A stretch of 13,198 nt of DNA. It comes from SCGC-AAA252-I15 sp043822165 (GTDB taxonomy: Archaea > Altiarchaeota > Altiarchaeia > IMC4 > SCGC-AAA252-I15). A model generated the notes under the pieces. That model had not been told where the DNA came from. It was given only the letters and a program-made list of their open reading frames with translations, and did no database searches. Of the stretch, positions 7,111-13,198 are shown piece by piece. The stretch's first letter is position 1. Each line of letters opens with the position of its first letter. Both the position numbers and the translations under genes were made by a program. Location: positions 1-13,198 of the forward strand of contig JBDRCA010000043.1 in NCBI GenBank assembly GCA_043822165.1, given 5' to 3'.

Positions 7111-10100
7111 GCGGGTTGGTGGTTTTTGCCGCGGCGTTGATAGTGCTTATGCCTTACGCAGCCTCTTGGGTTCCTGCGGATCCCTGCGCGGGAGAGTGCA
7201 CTGGCAGGGGAGAGATAGATGGTAGCTGTCTTTACGATAATTTTTGTTGTTTTGCTCACTGGACGGGTGATCCCGTCGCTGCTTGGGGGGAGTGCGTGAA
7301 CGAGAGCGTGTGCGCGGCCTTCAGCGGTTCGCCTGTGGATCCTGCGAACTGTAATTTCTTGTGCGGGGATGTTTGTCCGTCGGATGGTTACGTGAACATC
7401 GGGGACGGCGCTTATTGCACGGATCCGAATGGGAGGTGCTGTTGTCTGACTACTACGACCACTACGACCACCACTACGACTACTACTACTACTACGACGG
7501 TTTTCACGACGACGATTGCCAATGAATGCGACAGTGAGTGTCAGGCCGGGGGAGAGAGTGGTGGTGAATGCGAGTACTATGATTTCTGCTGCCACAAGGC
7601 TGGTAGAAACCAGTGCTTAAGCCTTACTGAGTGTAGTATGGGCGGGACTCCCCAGTGGTTTTGCCCAGGCTGCCAGGGTATTTGCCCGACTGAGGCTTAT
7701 CACACGAACATAGGTGGCTCGTACTGCGAGTTTGGGGATGGGAGGTGTTGTTGCGTGGGCACGTCGACTACTTCTACGACGACTACGACTACCACGAGTA
7801 CGACGTCCACCACGTCTACGACGAGCACCAGTAGTACTACAATGCCGTCTACTACGACGGTTGCTGATGAATGCGACATTGAGTGTCAGGCCAGGGGGGA
7901 GACGAGCGGTGGATGCGAGTACTATGAGTTCTGCTGTCATAAGTCGAACAGGTTTCAGTGTCTGGGTTTGACGCAGTGCAGCATGGGCGGGCGGCCGGAG
8001 TGGGGTTGCCCGGGCTGCGACGGGATATGTCCGACGCAGGCTTATCACACGGAGATTGGGGGCTCGTACTGTGACTTTGAGGATGGTAGGTGTTGTTGTC
8101 TTGGAACGTCTACGACGACTACGACCAGCACTTCCAGCAGTAGCACGTCGTCGACTAGTTCCACGACGAGTTCCACTAGCATGCATACTGGCCCGTGCAA
8201 TGACGAGTGCAATGCGGACGGTTTCTTGTATGGGGCCTGCAGGACTTGGGCTGAGTCAGTGTGCTGTTTCAGGGACGTTGGGGGAATAGGGTGGACTACG
8301 AGATGCGACCCTGATTTAGCGTACTGCACGAGCAGGGGAGGTTGCACGAAGTTTAATCCGTGTTCTGGTTGCGGATTAGGGTGCGGGTATGCTTGCGAGC
8401 CGGGTTACGTGGACGAGGTTTTCGTGCCTGACGAGGTCGCGGTAACTTGTGCGGGGGCTTCGCCTCTTACGGGCAAGTTCGTTTGCAGGAGTGATGAGGA
8501 TAAGAACAGTGAGGGAGCGCCCTTGTGCGGGGCAGACGAGCATTGTTGTTGCGGGCCGTTGACGACTACTATGCCTCCGCCGGATTGCATTGGAGAGTGT
8601 GATGCCGGGGAAGTCGAGATTTCATTGAGCAATGGCTTGGAGGTTACTGTGTGGGAGGAGTCTGGCGGTGTTACTCCGTACACGATTAGTGTCGGGGATT
8701 TGATGTCGTCTAATGGGTCGACTATCGGGCCTACCAGCGACGGCGAAACGTATAAGCTTTACTCTGACGGCAGGTTCCTTTTCATAGAGTCGAGTCAGCC
8801 TTCAGGTAGCGGGGGCAACAATATTGCGGGGGCTGTTTTGACGGGTGTTGCGGGTTTGAGCGATATTTACGCGAGGAAGGTTGAGGCTTATGAGTGGAAT
8901 CACGGTGACCCTAGCGCGGACAGGGATACGGTCTGCAACGCCGTCGACGGGGATCTCTCGTCTTACAGCCGCATGGGCTCTGGCGACACAGACATGGTTT
9001 TGCGCTTCTGCATGCCGAAGAGCGTTTGCATGGCAAGGCCTATTGACCTTTTCTTTGCCTACCATCCCATAGACGACGTCAGCATCGTCACCTGTTACTT
9101 GAAGACTAATATATCGGGTTCGTGGGAGGTGACTGACTGGTCTATTTCGGTCGCGAATAATTCGCGCAACAGTTTCTCGATTACTGCAGTCAATCCCGGG
9201 ACTTACGCCTGGAACGTTTACTGCATAAACAGCATAGGAAACGAATCATACGTTGACTCGCTCACCAACTGGACGTTCACTGTATGTCCCCTGCTGCCTA
9301 CGTGCACTGTCACTTCAGCCGCGCCCAGCGGGGAGATGACAGACAGGATGCCGAACGTATCCGCTAGAATACAATTCGACGGCGCAGCCCCGCCTTGGAT
9401 AGACTATGAACTGGAGATTACACCGCCCGGGTCGAATCCATTCGAAATAGACAGGCTTAGCACTGAAGCGTACGTGTATCATAAGCCTTCGACCGAGCTT
9501 TCCATCGGCCCGCACACGGTGTACGTTAGGGCGTACTCTGGCGGCGCCACCATATGCGATGATGCGTGGGATTTCACGGCCTGTGAGTGGGTGACTAACG
9601 TGACCAACGGGTCGGGGCTCGGACTGGACATCGTGTTCGCCTTGGACACGACGGGGAGCATGTCCGGGATACTCAATGCTTTGCAGTCCTACATCGAAAG
9701 CTCCATAGACGAGTTCGTGGCAAGGTCCTCGGACTTCAGGGTGGGATACGTTTCCTTCGGGGACTGCACCTCAGACGGGATAGATACATGCCTGCACACT
9801 TGGGCGTTCACCAACAATGCAGTACTCATGAAAAACAACATAAGGGACTTGAACACCAACTGGAGGACCGGCGGGGGAGACGCCAGAGAATCCGTGGCCG
9901 ACGCAGTATATGCGGCAGTGAACTCCCTGTCATGGAGTCCGGACAAGGCGAAACTGATATTCGTATTCACTGATAATCCTTCAAAAGACTGCAGTTACCC
10001 GGGGCAAAGCTGCACGCTTGAGAGCGCCGCAAACCAGGCGGCGGCAAGCGACATAACAGTTCACACGATGCTGCCTGACGCGTCACATGAAGTATACTTT

Positions 10101-11066
10101 GATACATACCTTAGCGGGATTACGGGAGGCTTCGTGTTCACGTCAGCTACCGGAACCAACATACCAGACCTCATAAGCAGCACGATAGAGGACATAATCT
10201 CCAACGTTACCGTCTGCGACCCGGCGTTAACCACGCTCGCCTCAACTCCAGCATCCACGACCACGACGACGACAACCACAATATCCCCATTCAACTGCAC
10301 GGTAGAGTGCATCACAAACTACGGGGCCGCAAACGGGAGCTGCGCCGCATCGTGCGGATTATTCGAGTCACCGGACGGTGACTGCTCGCTTACCGAAGAC
10401 TGTTGTTGTTTCCCCAACTGCCCGACGAGCGCCGGAGGCAACTCGGACGTCGTCTGCGAGTACAGCTTGACGCCGCCGGTATACTTTTACAACTACGCCA
10501 GCGGCATAATAGACGTGTGCGAGCCGGAGCCGCCGATGATTTCAACGCTCGTGGACTGGATAACCTCTGATCCTGCCTTGAACGCCCTTGTATCCGCTGG
10601 GCAATACGACGACGCATTCCTTGAGATATCAAGGAGAGTCCACGACGACGTGTACGGCGGAGGCGCGAGATATGATCCATTGGTGGACGCGTGCGCGGGA
10701 ACATCGGCAGGGACCCTGCTATCAGACCCGTCATCCGTTGGAGTGTGCCTGCACTGGTCCAATCTTGTCATGTCCCTTGCAAGAACAATCGGCATCCCCG
10801 AGAACAGGGTCGAGATGTGGGAGTTCCAGACCCCGACGATAGGGCACGCAGTAACCGCCTACCAGTCGGACGGCGGAGATTGGTGGATAATGGACACGAC
10901 GTGCTGCCACATGATCGTTAATTCCGCTAACTGGAGGGCAAGCTGCGGAGACTGCGCCTGCAGGGACGGAGGATGCATCGCAACAATATCGGACGGGAGC
11001 ATCTTCACGGCTCAACCTACTTTCCCATTCAAGGCGGGTGAATTCAAAAACATCTGCAATTGCTAG
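7089..11066 (+). CDS. giant secreted mosaic protein: Cys-rich modules, Ig-like, VWA and transglutaminase-like domains
   Basis: 1325 residues, exported by an N-terminal hydrophobic segment (about 6-27). Domain order: Cys-rich modules at 33-119, 145-222, 260-337 and 370-488, each opening with C-x(2-3)-EC and closing CCC, joined by Thr/Ser tracts (121-142, 225-257, 340-365); a discoidin/lectin-like or unassigned beta region (500-645); two Ig-like beta domains (about 650-733 and 738-832); a von Willebrand A domain (844-1041) with MIDAS DTTGSMS at 853-859, RTGGGDARES and IFVFTDN; a Thr tract (1057-1064); a short Cys module (1070-1107); and a transglutaminase-like domain (about 1183-1275) with C1220 (GVCLHWSNL), H1253 (GHAVTAY) and D1269 (WWIMDTT). 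Many N-x-S/T sites suggest glycosylation. No C-terminal anchor is seen. A start at AGGAG-AAA-ATG (7081-7091) is well placed. Likely an adhesin or envelope cross-linker. The last 3-nt gap joins it to 11070. Codon choice shifts part way through. Confidence 0.9.
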   Translation: MVKADTLGGLVVFAAALIVLMPYAASWVPADPCAGECTGRGEIDGSCLYDNFCCFAHWTGDPVAAWGECVNESVCAAFSGSPVDPANCNFLCGDVCPSDGYVNIGDGAYCTDPNGRCCCLTTTTTTTTTTTTTTTTTVFTTTIANECDSECQAGGESGGECEYYDFCCHKAGRNQCLSLTECSMGGTPQWFCPGCQGICPTEAYHTNIGGSYCEFGDGRCCCVGTSTTSTTTTTTTSTTSTTSTTSTSSTTMPSTTTVADECDIECQARGETSGGCEYYEFCCHKSNRFQCLGLTQCSMGGRPEWGCPGCDGICPTQAYHTEIGGSYCDFEDGRCCCLGTSTTTTTSTSSSSTSSTSSTTSSTSMHTGPCNDECNADGFLYGACRTWAESVCCFRDVGGIGWTTRCDPDLAYCTSRGGCTKFNPCSGCGLGCGYACEPGYVDEVFVPDEVAVTCAGASPLTGKFVCRSDEDKNSEGAPLCGADEHCCCGPLTTTMPPPDCIGECDAGEVEISLSNGLEVTVWEESGGVTPYTISVGDLMSSNGSTIGPTSDGETYKLYSDGRFLFIESSQPSGSGGNNIAGAVLTGVAGLSDIYARKVEAYEWNHGDPSADRDTVCNAVDGDLSSYSRMGSGDTDMVLRFCMPKSVCMARPIDLFFAYHPIDDVSIVTCYLKTNISGSWEVTDWSISVANNSRNSFSITAVNPGTYAWNVYCINSIGNESYVDSLTNWTFTVCPLLPTCTVTSAAPSGEMTDRMPNVSARIQFDGAAPPWIDYELEITPPGSNPFEIDRLSTEAYVYHKPSTELSIGPHTVYVRAYSGGATICDDAWDFTACEWVTNVTNGSGLGLDIVFALDTTGSMSGILNALQSYIESSIDEFVARSSDFRVGYVSFGDCTSDGIDTCLHTWAFTNNAVLMKNNIRDLNTNWRTGGGDARESVADAVYAAVNSLSWSPDKAKLIFVFTDNPSKDCSYPGQSCTLESAANQAAASDITVHTMLPDASHEVYFDTYLSGITGGFVFTSATGTNIPDLISSTIEDIISNVTVCDPALTTLASTPASTTTTTTTTISPFNCTVECITNYGAANGSCAASCGLFESPDGDCSLTEDCCCFPNCPTSAGGNSDVVCEYSLTPPVYFYNYASGIIDVCEPEPPMISTLVDWITSDPALNALVSAGQYDDAFLEISRRVHDDVYGGGARYDPLVDACAGTSAGTLLSDPSSVGVCLHWSNLVMSLARTIGIPENRVEMWEFQTPTIGHAVTAYQSDGGDWWIMDTTCCHMIVNSANWRASCGDCACRDGGCIATISDGSIFTAQPTFPFKAGEFKNICNC
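7185..7445 (+). repeat. Cys-rich module 1 (divergent copy)
   Basis: Encodes residues 33-119 of the giant protein. It opens with CAGEC, has the FCC pair near residue 52, and ends GDGAYC...GRCCC like the later copies. It is longer and only loosely similar to modules 2 and 3, so it looks like an older duplication. Confidence 0.7.
7449..7499 (+). repeat. ACN triplet tract coding for 17 consecutive Thr
   Basis: 17 ACN codons in a row (ACT, ACG, ACC mixed) including five perfect ACT units at 7479-7493. It encodes a probable O-glycosylated stalk between Cys modules 1 and 2. The mixture of synonyms limits slippage, but the ACT run could vary in length between strains. Confidence 0.9.
7521..7754 (+). 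repeat. Cys-rich module 2
   Basis: Encodes residues 145-222. By my residue-by-residue comparison it matches module 3 at 58 of 78 positions without gaps. All Cys residues are conserved, including FCCH, CPGC, GICP, GGSYC and GRCCC. A recent tandem duplication. Confidence 0.9.
7761..7859 (+). repeat. Thr/Ser linker 2 (ACN/AGN/TCN codons)
   Basis: Encodes residues 225-257, nearly all Thr and Ser, linking modules 2 and 3. Mucin-like and likely extended and glycosylated. Confidence 0.8.
7866..8099 (+). repeat. Cys-rich module 3
   Basis: Encodes residues 260-337, the tandem partner of module 2. The two differ mainly at charged or surface-type positions, while the Cys spacing is identical. Confidence 0.9.
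8106..8183 (+). repeat. Thr/Ser linker 3
   Basis: Encodes residues 340-365, Ser- and Thr-only apart from the flanks, separating module 3 from module 4. Confidence 0.8.
8196..8552 (+). repeat. Cys-rich module 4 (expanded copy)
   Basis: Encodes residues 370-488. It keeps the CNDEC opening, the VCCF pair and the HCCC end, but the middle is enlarged with extra Cys (CSGCGLGCGYAC). A shorter, half-length relative occurs far downstream at 10296-10409 (residues 1070-1107, CTVEC to CCC), just before the transglutaminase-like domain. Confidence 0.65.
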
Positions 11067-11069
11067 AAA

Positions 11070-12068
11070 ATGACGCACAATATGAGGAGTAAGGGTCTTG
11101 TGGCGGTTAAGACGATATTAGCCTTGATGCTGATTGCGGGAAATGCCTGCTCGGTCGCCAACATAGTATTCGAGAAAAACATTTCAAAGGAAACAGTGGT
11201 TAGCGGGGACTCAATCAATGTTTTTCTGACCATAATAAACTTCGGCGACGAGGAACTCAGGGGCTACGTGGTCGACGGGGTGCCGCCGTATCTTAGGATT
11301 GACGGCATGGGAGAGATTCAAGGCTTCAGCCAGGCTAAAAGATTCGACAACGTTACGTTGCCGGTTGGAGAAAACACGACTTTGACGTATAAGATACGGG
11401 TTCCCACGGTGCCGGAGGCTCTCAGGGAGAGAACATTAAACATAAGCCCCGCCGTGCTCGTTGACCAGTACGGGAAGAAATACTTGACCAGCACCGTCGA
11501 AATAAGCTTCGGCGAGAAAAACAAGATTAAATGCAACTTCAACCAGGCCTGCGACGTAGAGCGCGGGGAAAACTATGCCACCTGCCCCGTGGACTGCCGC
11601 TCCGGCGGGAAAGACGGTTACTGCGACCAGAAGACGGAAGGCAGATGCGACCCGGACTGCCCAAGCGGCCTGGACGATGACTGCGCAGTCGAGGCCGCTG
11701 GAACCTGCGGTAACGGAGTATGCGAGAAGACTGAATCCAACATAACCTGCCCCTTTGACTGTCTTGCAGTGAAACCCAAAACGACTACCTTGAAGGGCAT
11801 TCCAGCAGCCGCCCAGAAAATCGGTTACGGGAAAATCGCGACTTACATAATCATCATCGTCGTTTTAGCGCTGGCGGTATTGCTCGTCTCAAAAGCCAAG
11901 AAAACCAAGGAACAATCCGACACAGATAAAAGGGGCGTGCAAGACGACAAGAAGATAGAGGAAATCAAGGCAAGGCTTCAGAACGGCGAGGACCCGAAGA
12001 AACTCGTCGAAGAAGGATTCGACAAAAAACTCGTAGACTCCGCCACACAAAGGCTTTGGAGCAAATAA
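11070..12068 (+). CDS. membrane-anchored surface protein with Cys-rich ENxxTCPxDC modules
   Basis: 332 residues. A signal sequence (about 5-30) is followed by a beta-rich domain (31-148). It resembles the CARDB/DUF11-type domains of archaeal surface proteins (VVSGDSINVFLTIINFGDEEL and a matching NVTLPVGENTTLTYKI). Next comes a Cys-rich region with 12 Cys (155-231). It carries two copies of a short motif, C-x-GEN-Y-x-TCP-x-DC at about 161-176 and NGVCEKTESN-TCPFDC at 215-231, of the kind seen repeatedly in archaeal and bacterial surface proteins and probably Ca-binding or disulfide-locked. A single transmembrane helix (257-274) and a basic, charged cytoplasmic tail (275-332, helical) follow, so the bulk is outside the cell. 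The ATG at 11070 is 3 bases after the giant protein's stop; an ATG at 11082 is an alternative. Likely the membrane anchor for that protein (inference). Confidence 0.8.
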   Translation: MTHNMRSKGLVAVKTILALMLIAGNACSVANIVFEKNISKETVVSGDSINVFLTIINFGDEELRGYVVDGVPPYLRIDGMGEIQGFSQAKRFDNVTLPVGENTTLTYKIRVPTVPEALRERTLNISPAVLVDQYGKKYLTSTVEISFGEKNKIKCNFNQACDVERGENYATCPVDCRSGGKDGYCDQKTEGRCDPDCPSGLDDDCAVEAAGTCGNGVCEKTESNITCPFDCLAVKPKTTTLKGIPAAAQKIGYGKIATYIIIIVVLALAVLLVSKAKKTKEQSDTDKRGVQDDKKIEEIKARLQNGEDPKKLVEEGFDKKLVDSATQRLWSK

Positions 12069-12069
12069 T

Positions 12070-12873
12070 TTATGGCGGAGACTCTATGGTCGTTGTTTCC
12101 GGTTCCACGGTGGTTGTGTCTGGTTCGGGTTCTGGCGGTTCTTCGCCACCGGAGCAGTGTCCGGGGTAGGGTCCTTCGCATTCTCCCTCTGCGAATTCAA
12201 TGCAAAGATCCACGCAGGCGTTCCATGGATTGAACGGCTCGACGTCGTCGAATGTCCAGCATTCATAACAGTCTGGCAGAGGATTCCATGGGTCAGGGCA
12301 CATGTGCCCATATACGTCCACATTAGTGCAACATATCTCGGGGCAAACGGGAGCCAACGGCACCGGAAAAACAGGTATGTTCTTAACTTCCGCGCAATGA
12401 GTCTTCCCAACCCACGCGCCACCCCAGTACTGCTCTCTGAGGCACAGGTAAAAGTTTATGAACAGGTTATCCGCAGATACGGGTGATGGAAGGAGAACAG
12501 ATGCCGCGGCAGTCGAATAGATATTGGACGCGTCTAATTGGAAGACTGCGATGTCGCCCTGCTCGAGCGTCGTGTTGACGTTTGTCCTGATGGTGTCTTC
12601 CCGGTTTGCTAGTGGGGATACTTCAACCCACTCCACGTTTATGTTGTATGGTTTCGTGTTCACGACCGTGAAGATTAGGATTCCGTCAGAGTACATTCTC
12701 ACTTCGTCGGGTATTGGCTGGACTCCCGAACTGACTAGTCCCTCGAATCTGGGTCTTGCGCCGACGTCGAATACTCCCGCATAGGATAACGCGATGCCGA
12801 CTGCTAGAACGGTTATTATCGCCCAGGTATGGGATATCAGCCATTCAAGCGCGAACTGGCCTTTAGGATGCAT
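12070..12873 (-). CDS. Cys-rich type IV pilin-like protein
   Basis: 267 residues. The N-terminus KGQFALEWLISHTWA, followed by a hydrophobic helix to about residue 34, is the class III signal of archaeal type IV pilins. Prepilin peptidase would cut between Gly5 and Gln6, leaving Glu at mature position 5 (E10). It resembles the ALEYLMTYGWA family common in DPANN archaea. Residues 40-170 are beta-rich. Residues 177-240 hold ten of the protein's 12 Cys with several Trp, and the end is a Pro/Glu/Thr tail (EPEPDTTTVEPETTT). Such long Cys-rich and mucin-like ends are unusual for a pilin and echo the neighbouring giant protein. The stop sits one base from the stop of the convergent gene. The upstream gene is 15 bases away on the same strand, so the two are probably co-transcribed. 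GGGAGGGG at 12892-12899, about 18 bases upstream, is too distant to be a confident ribosome site. Confidence 0.85.
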   Translation of the reverse strand: MHPKGQFALEWLISHTWAIITVLAVGIALSYAGVFDVGARPRFEGLVSSGVQPIPDEVRMYSDGILIFTVVNTKPYNINVEWVEVSPLANREDTIRTNVNTTLEQGDIAVFQLDASNIYSTAAASVLLPSPVSADNLFINFYLCLREQYWGGAWVGKTHCAEVKNIPVFPVPLAPVCPEICCTNVDVYGHMCPDPWNPLPDCYECWTFDDVEPFNPWNACVDLCIEFAEGECEGPYPGHCSGGEEPPEPEPDTTTVEPETTTIESPP

Positions 12874-12888
12874 TTTATCGTTAATTAA

Positions 12889-13198
12889 TTACCCCTCCCA
12901 CACTATAAGCTTTGCGGAAGCCGGGCCCCACAGGGATTGTATGCCTAATTCGTCTGTTGCGTCAAACCACATGGTTTCAGGGTCAAAGTACATGTCAGGC
13001 ACGCTGTCCCCGTCGATGTCAACCTTTTCCATCACACCATCCTTCGGGTTAACGTCAAGTTTCTCGTCTATGAGCCGGTACATGGCGTCATCCACCGCGT
13101 CAAAAGCATCCAAACCGGACGGCGGCTTATTCTCCACGTAGAGTATGTCAAAACAAAGATCCCTGCAGTCCGCGTCAGGCGGCACAAGATAAGTCGCA
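12889..13198 (-). CDS. C-terminal part of an acidic surface protein (partial, runs off right edge)
   Basis: An open frame of 102 codons enters from the right edge and ends at the TAA complementary to 12889-12891; the true start is outside the window. The GTG at 13185 is not needed as a start because the frame continues to the edge. The segment is acidic. It carries a DxDGDSxPD loop (VDIDGDSVPDMYFDPE, about 60 residues before the end of the visible part's middle), a Ca-binding pattern like thrombospondin type 3 or dockerin loops. Two Cys near the edge (CRDLC) match the Cys-rich style of the cluster. With its 15-base gap to the pilin-like gene, a secreted pilus or envelope component is plausible. 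The family is not recognised. Confidence 0.6.
   Translation of the reverse strand, partial: ATYLVPPDADCRDLCFDILYVENKPPSGLDAFDAVDDAMYRLIDEKLDVNPKDGVMEKVDIDGDSVPDMYFDPETMWFDATDELGIQSLWGPASAKLIVWEG

Noticed and set aside
7449..8183. CRISPR array
   Set aside because: The repeats are in-frame coding triplets and protein modules of unequal length, without conserved direct repeats separated by unique spacers.
7107..8186. Minus-strand frames opposite the Thr tracts and Cys modules
   Set aside because: They arise because ACN/GGN-rich codons lack stops on the other strand; the products are Arg/Thr/Ser low-complexity without a start context.

Overview
The window looks archaeal. Its guanine synthesis gene encodes only the ATP-pyrophosphatase half of GMP synthase, the split form usual in archaea. 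It also has a Methanococcus/Altiarchaeota/DPANN-style S-layer protein, a type IV pilin-like protein with a KGQFALEWLIS N-terminus, zinc-ribbon V4R proteins, and A/T-rich TATA-like boxes placed for leaderless or short-leader transcripts. The mix of S-layer, KGQ-type pilin and large Cys-rich secreted proteins fits a DPANN or Altiarchaeota-like lineage. That placement is inference; no rRNA or other marker is present.

Left part (1-1600): an edge-truncated zinc-ribbon/V4R-type gene on the minus strand (449 leftward) is divergent from a two-gene HEPN-like + MNT nucleotidyltransferase operon (599-1557) whose genes overlap by ATGA. A perfect 8-bp hairpin at 1564-1589 separates this operon from the convergent S-layer gene.

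Middle (1601-6585): the 905-aa S-layer protein (minus) has its own TATA box and a strong Shine-Dalgarno. Upstream on the same strand is a 406-aa zinc-ribbon protein with two V4R-like regions, a relative of the left-edge gene. It is divergent from guaAB (plus), and the two share a roughly 40-bp promoter region.

Right part (6613-13198): a tightly packed surface gene cluster. Three plus-strand genes are contiguous (22-nt overlap, then 3-nt gap): a small two-helix VirB2/TrbC-like membrane protein, a 1325-aa secreted mosaic protein, and a membrane-anchored protein with Cys-rich modules. The giant protein carries Cys-rich modules joined by Thr/Ser linkers, Ig-like domains, a von Willebrand A domain with MIDAS residues, and a C-terminal transglutaminase-like domain with an apparent Cys-His-Asp triad. 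A Cys-rich type IV pilin-like gene and a further right-edge-truncated gene converge on them from the minus strand. Together these look like an extracellular adhesion or cross-linking apparatus built of disulfide-rich, probably glycosylated parts. That system-level reading is the most novel aspect of the window and is inference.

No tRNA, rRNA, CRISPR, insertion sequence or riboswitch was recognised. No gene-free stretch exceeds 300 bases.
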